Assembly (NCBI RefSeq): GCF_001713355.1
Contig: NZ_CP016448.1
Span: 2,232,001 to 2,296,000 of the forward strand
Reading direction: 5' to 3'
DNA length: 64,000 nucleotides
Source: Methyloversatilis sp. RAC08
GTDB taxonomy: Bacteria; Pseudomonadota; Gammaproteobacteria; Burkholderiales; Rhodocyclaceae
Program-made: the position numbers and the translations under genes
In this document: positions 56,479 through 64,000 of the stretch, piece by piece
How the letters are laid out: each line of letters starts with the position of its first letter
Position numbering within the stretch: the first letter of the stretch is position 1
Notes under the pieces: generated by a model
The model's input: the letters and a program-made list of their open reading frames with translations, nothing else
Told to the model about the DNA's origin: nothing
Databases searched by the model: none

Positions 56479-59079
56479 TCATGACCCGAATGCGTAGTTG
56501 AGGCCGAACCACACGGCGCGCGGCGCACCGGGGCCGACGAAAAGCGAATGCGTCCAGTCGAACGAGTTGTAATTGAATCCTGAGGAATCCCGCGCGCCGA
56601 ACGATCCGGATGTGAATGGATTGACCGCGAGGTCACCGGCGGTGGTGTATCGGCGGTCGAAAATGTTGTCGACCTTGCAGAACAGGGAAATATTTTTGTC
56701 TACGCGGTAATTCGCATTGAAATTGAATACCGCGAAGCCGGATGTCCTGCCCTTGCCGACGTAGCGTTTTCCAAGGCCGGGGATTTGCGAATTTCCAGTC
56801 AGATCCGTGCCACCCGGCTCTGATTCGTTGTTTTCGTTGCCGCGTGCAAACACGAAGGATTGCGCCACCATCGAGAATCCGAAGGTGAAATTGCTGGTGA
56901 CATCCATATTCCAGCCGAGTCGGAACGAATGCTTCGGAAGCCCCGGGATGACGTCGCCCGGATTGATTTCGAAGTCGTTCACACGCCCCTGGGTACGATC
57001 CGCCGAGCTGTTCGACTGATTGACGATGGTCGCGCTCGATTCGAAGGTGGCGTTCAGGCGGCTGTAGCCGGCACGCAGCGAATGGCGACCGAATTTGCCT
57101 TTCAGATTGAGTTCGAAACCGTCGCGTTCGGTTTTGCCGAAGGTGTCGAACACGCCGCGGTTGCGCTGGCCGAGCGACACGAACAGGATGTCGTCGGTCA
57201 GTTCGGTCCGATAAGCCGTGGCGCTCCAAGACAGCTGGCCGTTCAGACTGGTACCCCTGAGACCGAGCTCCGTCGTCAGCGACCGGACCTGAGGCAGGAA
57301 AGGGTCGGAGGTCAGCGAGGTGGGAATCGTGCAGCCGAGATTCTTGCCGTCATTCAGCCCGTTGGGATCCTCGAGCGTCTTGTCGCGAGCGCAGCCCAGT
57401 TCGATGACTGACGGCACGCGGGAACCGCGACTCACGTTGCCATAGACGTTCAGGTCCTGTGCCGGCAGCCATGAAACACCGAGCGACGGATTCAGGCTCC
57501 GGTAGCCGTAGTCGCCCGTTGAACAAAGAAATCGAGCGCCAACGTCCGAGAGGGTCCCGCACACGGGTTCTCGACTGTTGAAGAAATTGGACGTGAATTG
57601 ATAGAGCGGAATCGGTTTGTCCGACTGCAGTTCGTTCTTGACCCGCGAGTAACTGAGCCGTGCGCCGTAGGTGATGAACAGGTTGGGGGCAGCGGTCCAC
57701 GTGTCACTGAAGAAAAACGCCGCCGTTCGGCTCGAACCGGTCAGATTATTGCGCGTGATGTCCTGACTCAGTGCCAGCAGGCCCAGATCCGCTTCCCGCG
57801 ACGGATCGAGAAATACGGAACGTTCGGAATCGATGAAGCCGAGCCGCTGGCTCTGCCGGAAGTCGACGTCGCTCCAGTCGAAGGAACTGCCGACGACGAT
57901 CTGGTGCGTTTCGCTGATCTGCGTGAATTGCAGGGCGACGCCTTCCGAGCGCTGATCCGAGCGGCTGAAATTGAACAGCCCGTTCGGCGCCACCCCGGCA
58001 CACCCCGGGTAGGTCGGCCCGATGTTCTGGTCCAGCGCGCCATTCGGCGAACCGAAACCGTCCGGGCAACTGACGCCCAACCGGTTTGCGCTGGCACCCT
58101 GGTCGAAGTCGTCCCACACGTCGCCACCCGTGCCTTTCTGCTTCAGGTCACGGCGATACATCTGCAGGGCGATGCTGGATGAGTCGCTGACGTCGAAACG
58201 GATGCGACCGGTCAGGTGGTTCAGGTCGTTGACGTTCTCGTCCGGTGACGTGAAAACCGAATTCGGGCTTTCACGCCACTGTTCTTCCGGGATCAGGCCG
58301 TTGCCGACCAGAATGTTCTCCGCCTTCAGCAGGCTCAGCGTGGCTTCTGTCGACCTGCCGCGGATGTCGACACGGCCGAAGTACTGACGCACGCTGGTCG
58401 GCGAGTTGGTTCGCCAGCCATCTTCATCGAACTTGTTGAGCGCGAAGAATCCGGCCAGCGGGCCCGAATTGCCACCCGCGGCAAGCTGGTACTGGCGTCG
58501 GCCAAACGCACCGCCAAGAGCGGAAAACTCCACTTTCGGGCTGGTAAAGCCCGATTTCGTATTGACCGAGATCGCACCGCCCAGCGTGTTGTGGCCGAAC
58601 ATCGGATTGGACCCGGGCAGGAGGTCCATGCGCAGGATCGCGATATTGGGGATCAGGTCCCAATTCACGACATCGCCAAACGCTTCGTTGATGCGCACCC
58701 CGTCGAGATATACCGAAAGGCCCTGCGGCGTGCCGATCAGCGGCGACGCCGCAAAGCCGCGGAAATTCAGATCCTGCTGGAACGGGTTGCCCGCGTAGTC
58801 ATTGACATTGATCGACTGGAACTGCAGGTTCATCGCTTCCGTCAGCGATACGGCGCCGGACTGCTGCAGTTCGTCGCCGGTGAGGCTCTGGACGTTCGAC
58901 GTCGATTGCTGCTCGTCGAACACCACGCCTGGCAGCGGCGTGATCATGCGCGGTGCGCGGATCTCGACCGTCGGCAGTTCCTTGACCGGTTCTTCCTGCG
59001 CGCAGACGACGGCACTCGCGCTCAGCAGGGCGAGCGCGACCGGGGTCAGGCGAAATGTCTGGGGGCGCGAGGGTTTCAT
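56479..59079 (-). CDS. TonB-dependent outer-membrane receptor
   Basis: An 866-residue receptor. Signal peptide (LTPVALALLSASAVVCAQ), a TonB-box-like region (ELPTVEIRAPRM), and a plug domain with SLTGDELQQSGAVSLTEAM, LSVYLDGVRINEAFGD and GGAISVNTKSGF. A long barrel follows, ending in aromatic GLNYAFGS. The ligand cannot be read from sequence. The nearest genes are the PEP-CTERM pair and, further on, pqq. Siderophore, cobalamin or metallophore uptake are options; no cobalamin riboswitch was seen in the leader. Confidence 0.9.
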   Translation of the reverse strand: MKPSRPQTFRLTPVALALLSASAVVCAQEEPVKELPTVEIRAPRMITPLPGVVFDEQQSTSNVQSLTGDELQQSGAVSLTEAMNLQFQSINVNDYAGNPFQQDLNFRGFAASPLIGTPQGLSVYLDGVRINEAFGDVVNWDLIPNIAILRMDLLPGSNPMFGHNTLGGAISVNTKSGFTSPKVEFSALGGAFGRRQYQLAAGGNSGPLAGFFALNKFDEDGWRTNSPTSVRQYFGRVDIRGRSTEATLSLLKAENILVGNGLIPEEQWRESPNSVFTSPDENVNDLNHLTGRIRFDVSDSSSIALQMYRRDLKQKGTGGDVWDDFDQGASANRLGVSCPDGFGSPNGALDQNIGPTYPGCAGVAPNGLFNFSRSDQRSEGVALQFTQISETHQIVVGSSFDWSDVDFRQSQRLGFIDSERSVFLDPSREADLGLLALSQDITRNNLTGSSRTAAFFFSDTWTAAPNLFITYGARLSYSRVKNELQSDKPIPLYQFTSNFFNSREPVCGTLSDVGARFLCSTGDYGYRSLNPSLGVSWLPAQDLNVYGNVSRGSRVPSVIELGCARDKTLEDPNGLNDGKNLGCTIPTSLTSDPFLPQVRSLTTELGLRGTSLNGQLSWSATAYRTELTDDILFVSLGQRNRGVFDTFGKTERDGFELNLKGKFGRHSLRAGYSRLNATFESSATIVNQSNSSADRTQGRVNDFEINPGDVIPGLPKHSFRLGWNMDVTSNFTFGFSMVAQSFVFARGNENNESEPGGTDLTGNSQIPGLGKRYVGKGRTSGFAVFNFNANYRVDKNISLFCKVDNIFDRRYTTAGDLAVNPFTSGSFGARDSSGFNYNSFDWTHSLFVGPGAPRAVWFGLNYAFGS

Positions 59080-59419
59080 CGGAATGCGTGTAGGACGGCT
59101 CCCTACACGATCGATAGCTGTTTATTTCCCTCGCTTTTACCGACAGGCCGCGCGTGACGGCAGGGATAAACTCCCGACGGAAAAATGTCGGGAAAATCTC
59201 CCGAATAATTCGTGCGCTAATCGAACGGGTATGGCGATAAGTCGCCCCGCCGAATGCGTTGATGGGCCGAAAGCCCACGCAGCACTTCACATTCTTCAAC
59301 AATTGAAAGCGTGGTGCCGCGCCGCGTGGCGGGGGCTGTGCTGCTGCAATGCGCGGGGCTCCCGACGCGCCGGGGCTTCCCGATTTTTCCGTCTGGCAGG
59401 GCGCCAGGAGGCGTCCGGA
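59080..59419. promoter_or_regulatory. Leader of the TonB receptor gene with several inverted repeats
   Basis: No gene is seen in these 340 bases, which also end the tex transcript. Close to the receptor ATG is a 7-bp hairpin GTGTAGG/CCTACAC (59088-59108). Further upstream, TCCCGAC (59172-59178), GTCGGGA (59187-59193) and TCCCGA (59199-59204) can pair in two mutually exclusive ways. They might form an attenuator or operator. No known riboswitch was recognised. Confidence 0.4.
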
Positions 59420-61747
59420 TCAGCGCTTCGTTGCCTTCGCGAACGCGTCCGCCAATGCGTTGTTGGCGGACGGGACATCCTGCCCGCGCTCGCTGCGTCG
59501 CCCGTCGCCCTGCCGTGCCGGCGGACGGGCGTCCTTCGCGGCCGGCTTGCGCGCCACTTCGTCGCCCAGGCGCATCGTCAGCGCAATGCGCTTGCGGGCG
59601 ATATCGACCTCGACCACCTTCACCTTGACGATGTCGCCGGCCTTCACCACCTCGGCCGGGTCCTTCACGTAGCGGTTGGCGATGGCTGACACATGCACCA
59701 GACCGTCCTGATGCACGCCGATGTCGACGAAGGCACCGAAGTTGGTCACGTTGGTCACCACGCCTTCGAGCAGCATGCCGGGTTCGAGGTCCTTCAGTTG
59801 TTCGATGCCGTCGCGGAAGGTCGCCGCGCGGAATTCCGGGCGCGGGTCGCGACCGGGCTTTTCCAGCTCGCGCAGGATGTCCTGCACCGTGGGCAGCCCG
59901 AAGCGCTCGTCGGCGTACTGCTGTGCCGACAGCGCCTTGACGGTCGCCGCGTCGCCGATCAGTTCGCGCGCCTTCTTCTTCACGTCGGCCAGGATGCGTT
60001 CGACCACCGGATAGGCCTCCGGGTGCACCGCCGAGGCGTCGAGCGGGTTGTCGCCGTTCATGATGCGCAGGAAGCCGGCGCACTGCTCGAACGTCTTGTC
60101 GCCCAGCCGCGGTACCGACAGCAGCGCCTTGCGCGACGGGAAGGCGCCGTGGGCGTCGCGGTGTGCCACGATGTTCTGCGCCAATGTGGCGTTCAGGCCG
60201 GAAATGCGGGCGAGCAGTGGCACCGACGCGGTATTCACGTCGACGCCGACGGCATTCACGCAATCCTCGACCACGGCGTCGAGCGAGCGGGCGAGCCGGG
60301 TCTGGCTCACGTCGTGCTGATACTGGCCGACGCCGATCGCCTTCGGGTCGATCTTCACCAGTTCGGCCAGCGGATCCTGCAGCCGGCGGGCAATCGACAC
60401 CGCGCCGCGCAGGCTCACGTCCAGCCCGGGGAATTCCTTCGCCGCCAGTTCGGACGCCGAATACACCGACGCGCCGGCTTCCGACACGACGATCTTCGTC
60501 ATGCCGGGCTCGGGCTTGAGCTTCATCAGGTCGGCCGCCAGCTTGTCGGTTTCGCGGCTGGCCGTGCCGTTGCCGATGGCGATCAGCTGCACGCCGTGCT
60601 TCGTGGCGAGGCCGGACAGCACGTGCAGCGAGCCGTCCCAGTCGCGCCGCGGCTCATGCGGGTAGATCGTCGCCGTATCGACCAGCTTGCCGGTGGCGTC
60701 CACCACCGCCACCTTCACGCCGGTGCGGATGCCGGGGTCCAGCCCCATGGTCACGCGCGGACCGGCCGGCGCGGCGAGCAGCAGGTCCTTCAGGTTCTTG
60801 GCGAACACGCGGATCGCCTCGAGTTCGGCGCGCGCGCGCAGCTCGTTCATCAGGTCGAGCTCGACATGCACCGACAGTTTCACGTTCCAGGTCCAGCGCG
60901 CGGTTTCGACCAACCAGCGGTCGGCCGCCCGGCCGTTGTCGCGGATGCCGGCATGCACCATCACGCGCCGCTCGCACGGGTTGGGTTCGGCGCTGCGCGT
61001 GCCGTCTTCCGGGTCGGTGTCGAGCACCAGCTTCACCCGCAGCACGTCTTCGTTGCGGCCGCGGAACAGCGCCAGCGCGCGGTGCGACGGAATGTCGGCC
61101 AGCTTTTCGCGGTAGGCGAAGTAGTCGCGGAATTTCGCGGCGTCGGCATCGTTCTCCTTTCCGTCGGCCACCGTCGCGACCACGATGCCGTGTTCGGCCA
61201 CGTGCGCACGCAGCGCGCCGACCAGTTCGGCGCTTTCGGCGAAGCGTTCCATCAGTATCTGGCGCGCGCCGTCGAGCACCGCCTTGGTGTCGGCGAAACC
61301 TGCTTCGACGTTCAGGTAAGCCGCGGCTTCGGTCTCCGGCGTCAGCGTCGGATCGGCCAGCAGCTCATCGGCCAGCGGTTCGATGCCCGCCTCGCGCGCG
61401 ATCTGCGCCTTGGTGCGGCGCTTCTGCTTGTACGGCAGGTAGAGGTCTTCCAGCCGCTGCTTGGTGTCGGCGTTCTCGACTTCGACGCGCAGCGCCGGCG
61501 TGAGCTTGCCCTGTTCGTCGATGCTGGCGATCACGGCGGCGCGCCGCTCTTCCAGTTCGCGCATGTACGAGAGGCGTTCTTCGAGCAGACGCAGCTGGGT
61601 GTCGTCCAGCCCGCCGGTCACTTCCTTGCGGTAGCGCGAAATGAAGGGCACGGAGGCGCCTTCGTCCAGCAGCGCGACGGCGGCATTGACCTGTTGCGGG
61701 CGCGCGCCCAGTTCGGCGGCGAGGCGGTGTTCGATCGAGGGGAGCAT
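59420..61747 (-). CDS. tex: Tex family transcription accessory protein
   Basis: A 775-residue RNA-binding protein with the full Tex layout. It begins with the N-terminal helical region ([21 protein letters not shown]) and continues with the YqgF-like domain ([20 protein letters not shown]). HhH motifs ([20 protein letters not shown]) precede an S1 domain with [20 protein letters not shown] and [20 protein letters not shown]. The tail is basic and low-complexity. Tex binds nucleic acids and affects transcription and toxin expression. It appears to have its own promoter and is monocistronic. Confidence 0.94.
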   Translation of the reverse strand: MLPSIEHRLAAELGARPQQVNAAVALLDEGASVPFISRYRKEVTGGLDDTQLRLLEERLSYMRELEERRAAVIASIDEQGKLTPALRVEVENADTKQRLEDLYLPYKQKRRTKAQIAREAGIEPLADELLADPTLTPETEAAAYLNVEAGFADTKAVLDGARQILMERFAESAELVGALRAHVAEHGIVVATVADGKENDADAAKFRDYFAYREKLADIPSHRALALFRGRNEDVLRVKLVLDTDPEDGTRSAEPNPCERRVMVHAGIRDNGRAADRWLVETARWTWNVKLSVHVELDLMNELRARAELEAIRVFAKNLKDLLLAAPAGPRVTMGLDPGIRTGVKVAVVDATGKLVDTATIYPHEPRRDWDGSLHVLSGLATKHGVQLIAIGNGTASRETDKLAADLMKLKPEPGMTKIVVSEAGASVYSASELAAKEFPGLDVSLRGAVSIARRLQDPLAELVKIDPKAIGVGQYQHDVSQTRLARSLDAVVEDCVNAVGVDVNTASVPLLARISGLNATLAQNIVAHRDAHGAFPSRKALLSVPRLGDKTFEQCAGFLRIMNGDNPLDASAVHPEAYPVVERILADVKKKARELIGDAATVKALSAQQYADERFGLPTVQDILRELEKPGRDPRPEFRAATFRDGIEQLKDLEPGMLLEGVVTNVTNFGAFVDIGVHQDGLVHVSAIANRYVKDPAEVVKAGDIVKVKVVEVDIARKRIALTMRLGDEVARKPAAKDARPPARQGDGRRSERGQDVPSANNALADAFAKATKR

Positions 61748-61863
61748 GTGCGGCAGGCAGGAACGGCGATGAAGGCGCGAACCCTACCCAAGCGAGCCGC
61801 ACGCTGCAAGCGGAGAAGCGGCCGCCGCGGCAGGGCGACCTGACGGTCGCCCCGTCCCGACAT

Positions 61864-62463
61864 CTACGCCGCGGCGCGAGGGCCCCGTCGCGCCGCCCAG
61901 CCGATCAGGCCAAGACCGGCGAGCATGAGGGCGTACGTTTCGGGTTCTGGCACCGGCGCAAGGAAGCCGCGGATTTCACCGCCCGGGAATTCCGAACTGT
62001 GCAGGTTCAGGTAGGCCTTGCCGTCGTTGAGGCCGGCCAGCAGCGCGCTGTAGGCGCTGTCTGCTGTGCCGCCGTTCGCGGTGATGAAAGCGGCGTTGTA
62101 GCTCGTTGCCAGCTTCATGTCGAAGGTTTCCATGTAGCTGCCGGACGTCACGCCAGCCGGAAACCCCGGAAACGTGGGCGTCGGGGTCGCAACGCCTGCG
62201 GTGCCTTCGCCGGCGAGGGCCGTACAGCAATGGATGTGCGCCACGGTCAGCGTACCGAGCAATCCGCTGAAGCTGGCGTCGATGGTCATCATCCGCAGAT
62301 CGAGATCCAGTGTCAGCGTAACGCTGCCGGTCCCAGGCGACTCATTGGGCGGCGCCTCTGCCGGGCCGCTGAGCGTGGCGAAATATTCGACTTCCTGGGC
62401 GAGGGCGGGCGATGCAAGGGTGGTGGCGGCAAGCAGTGCGGCAACAACGCGAATCCTGTTCAT
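61864..62463 (-). CDS. CHRD-domain PEP-CTERM protein
   Basis: A 199-residue secreted protein. Signal peptide (VVAALLAATTLASPALAQ), then a CHRD domain (about 25-160) with VAHIHCCTALAGEGTAGVA and LNLHSSEFPGGEIRGFL, and the PEP-CTERM end VPEPETYALMLAGLGLIGWAARRG. CHRD domains occur in secreted bacterial proteins and chordin; their role in bacteria is unknown. Surface or matrix location through exosortase is expected. It is divergent from the Rep helicase. Confidence 0.88.
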   Translation of the reverse strand: MNRIRVVAALLAATTLASPALAQEVEYFATLSGPAEAPPNESPGTGSVTLTLDLDLRMMTIDASFSGLLGTLTVAHIHCCTALAGEGTAGVATPTPTFPGFPAGVTSGSYMETFDMKLATSYNAAFITANGGTADSAYSALLAGLNDGKAYLNLHSSEFPGGEIRGFLAPVPEPETYALMLAGLGLIGWAARRGPRAAA

Positions 62464-62674
62464 GGGTCTGACCTCCGGAAGGGGTGAAACGACAGAAGAC
62501 GGTATGAACGGACCCAGGGTGCCGACAGGCCTGCATGGATCCGGTCCTTACTGGATAGTGCAAAAATGTTACGGGCGATAGCGGTATATGGATGCAGTCG
62601 TGCACCCGGGAGGCGGGATAACCGGGTTAACATCAAGGCGCCCCGTATCCAGCGTCATCCGACGCGACCTCCCC

Positions 62675-64000
62675 ATGCTGTCCGACCTGAACGCACCGCA
62701 ACGCGAGGCGGTGAAATACCTCGACGGTCCGTTGCTGGTGCTCGCCGGCGCCGGCTCGGGCAAGACGCGCGTCATCACGCGCAAGATCGGCTATCTGGTG
62801 AACGAGTGCGGCATCGAGCCGCGCCACATCGCGGCCATCACCTTCACCAACAAGGCGGCGAAGGAAATGCAGGAGCGCGCGTCGCATCTGCTCGACGGCC
62901 GCGCCGGCCGGCAGCTCAACATATCGACCTTCCATGCGCTGGGTGCAAAGATGCTGCGCATCGAGGCCAAGGCGGCCGGACTGAAGCCGGCGTTTTCCAT
63001 CCTGGACGCGTCCGACGCGCTGTCGGTCGTGCAGGACATATCGAAGGAATCCGACAAGGCGCGGCTGCGTGCGCTGGTGTCGCGCATGTCCGGCTGGAAG
63101 AACGCGCTGTTGACCCCCGCGGCCGTTGCGCCGCTCGTCACCAACGAAGCGGAGGCGATCACGCTGCGCGTCTATGAAGAGTACGAACGAACGCTGCGCG
63201 CGTATCAGGCGGTCGATTTCGACGACCTGATCGGTCTGCCGGCGCGTCTGCTCGAAACTGACCCCGACCTGCTGGCGCGCTGGCAGTCGCGGTTGCGCTA
63301 CCTGCTGATCGACGAATACCAGGACACCAACCGCTGTCAGTACCAGATCGTGAAGCTGCTGGCCGGCAGCCGCGGCGCGTTCACCGCGGTCGGCGACGAC
63401 GATCAGGCCATCTACGCCTGGCGCGGCGCCGACGTGGAAAACCTGCGCACGCTGCAGACCGACTACCCCAAGCTCAAGGTGATCAAGCTGGAACAGAACT
63501 ACCGTTCGATGCAGCGCATCCTCGCAGCGGCGAACACGCTCATTTCCAGCAACCAGAAGCTGTTCGAGAAGAAGCTGTGGTCCGACATGGGGCGCGGCGA
63601 CCCGATCACGCTGATGGTGGCGCGCGACGCCGAGCACGAAGCCGAATGCATCGCCATGCGCATCGCGGCGCACAAGTTCGAACACCGCGGCAAGTTCGGC
63701 GACTACGCGGTGCTGTATCGCGGCAACCATCAGGCGCGCGTCATCGAAACCGCGCTGCGCGAACAGAAGATTCCGTATCTGGTCAGCGGCGGGCAGTCCT
63801 TCTTCGATCGCGCCGAAATCAAGGACGTGATGGCCTATCTGCGACTGGTCGCCAACAGCAACGACGACCCGGCCTTCATCCGCGCGGTGACCACGCCGCG
63901 CCGCGGCATCGGCGGCACCAGCCTGGAAGCGCTCGGCACCTATGCCGGCGAGCGCCACATCAGCCTGTTTGCCGCGCTGTTCGAAACCGGCGCCGAACAC
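62675..64000 (+). CDS. rep: Rep/UvrD-type ATP-dependent DNA helicase (5' part)
   Basis: The first 442 codons are in the window; the gene continues beyond the right edge. Superfamily 1A motifs in order: LNAPQREAV (Q motif), VLAGAGSGKTRVIT (Walker A), FTNKAAKEM (Ia), LLIDEYQDTNRCQY (II), FTAVGDDDQAIYAWRGA (III) and EQNYRS (IV). The VGDDDQAIY form (rather than VGDEDQ or VGDDWQ) and overall sequence favour Rep over UvrD. Rep displaces proteins ahead of the fork and aids restart with PriA, also in this window. Confidence 0.92.
   Translation, partial: MLSDLNAPQREAVKYLDGPLLVLAGAGSGKTRVITRKIGYLVNECGIEPRHIAAITFTNKAAKEMQERASHLLDGRAGRQLNISTFHALGAKMLRIEAKAAGLKPAFSILDASDALSVVQDISKESDKARLRALVSRMSGWKNALLTPAAVAPLVTNEAEAITLRVYEEYERTLRAYQAVDFDDLIGLPARLLETDPDLLARWQSRLRYLLIDEYQDTNRCQYQIVKLLAGSRGAFTAVGDDDQAIYAWRGADVENLRTLQTDYPKLKVIKLEQNYRSMQRILAAANTLISSNQKLFEKKLWSDMGRGDPITLMVARDAEHEAECIAMRIAAHKFEHRGKFGDYAVLYRGNHQARVIETALREQKIPYLVSGGQSFFDRAEIKDVMAYLRLVANSNDDPAFIRAVTTPRRGIGGTSLEALGTYAGERHISLFAALFETGAEH

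Noticed and set aside
59080-59419. Cobalamin riboswitch before the TonB receptor
   Set aside because: The conserved B12-box and core helices are not visible on the minus strand.

Overview
The window is a GC-rich, densely coded chromosomal segment with no rRNA, tRNA, phage or insertion-sequence genes that I can see. A betaproteobacterium of the Rhodocyclales type, close to methylotrophs such as Methyloversatilis, fits best. The indications are a full pqqABCDE operon, five secreted proteins with C-terminal PEP-CTERM sorting signals, a complete urease cluster, a periplasmic molybdenum hydroxylase with its own maturation genes, a COQ7-type ubiquinone hydroxylase, and the typical protein families throughout. 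The genus is an inference, not a proof.

Layout. 1-5.1 kb: exopolysaccharide-type glycosyltransferases (GT2 fragment, two MGT/GT1-like paralogs, one GT4) around a PEP-CTERM protein that has a good sigma-54 promoter match. 5.1-13.8 kb: secreted lipocalin/CrtC-like hydrolase, a DCC-COQ7 fusion, a GDT1-type Mn/Ca exporter, a GAF-PAS-GGDEF-EAL c-di-GMP protein, a spherulin-4-like PEP-CTERM protein and a SulP transporter. 13.8-16.9 kb: a two-gene unit made of an orphan VirD4/TraG-like ATPase and a coiled-coil protein, with no other conjugation genes nearby. 17.2-20.8 kb: aliphatic amidase amiE, overlapped by a MoxR/NorQ-type AAA ATPase and a NorD-type VWA protein.

20.8-29.3 kb: a LysR regulator divergent from a two-subunit molybdenum hydroxylase (IorA/IorB type), followed by xdhC and a mocA-like cytidylyltransferase that would finish and insert its cofactor. 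Two GAF/HD-GYP paralogs come next. Between them lies a frameshifted, internally deleted copy of mocA, so a mocA plus HD-GYP block was duplicated and one mocA has decayed. 29.3-36.7 kb: a small secreted protein, a trypsin-like protease, then ureDABCEFG with two unusual small genes embedded in it and dispersed repeats in two of its gaps.

36.8-51.1 kb: trkAH, hemE, priA (with an AT-rich, DnaA-box-bearing leader), a Gcr-type membrane protein, a MacAB-like three-gene ABC exporter, a TlpA-like thioredoxin, a DUF4197 protein and a secretin-domain protein. 51.2-54.6 kb: pqqA to pqqE, with two stem-loops between pqqA and pqqB and a strong terminator after pqqE. 54.7-64 kb: two paralogous PEP-CTERM proteins, a TonB-dependent receptor, Tex, a CHRD-domain PEP-CTERM protein and the start of a Rep/UvrD helicase.

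The most interesting unexplained units are the orphan VirD4-like ATPase/coiled-coil pair, the amidase with its AAA/VWA partners, the small genes inside the urease operon, the DCC-COQ7 fusion, and the sigma-54-linked PEP-CTERM gene. Dispersed repeats of two families are present: a 32-bp family at about 24.5 and 32.3 kb, and long palindromes at about 35.9 and 43.5 kb.
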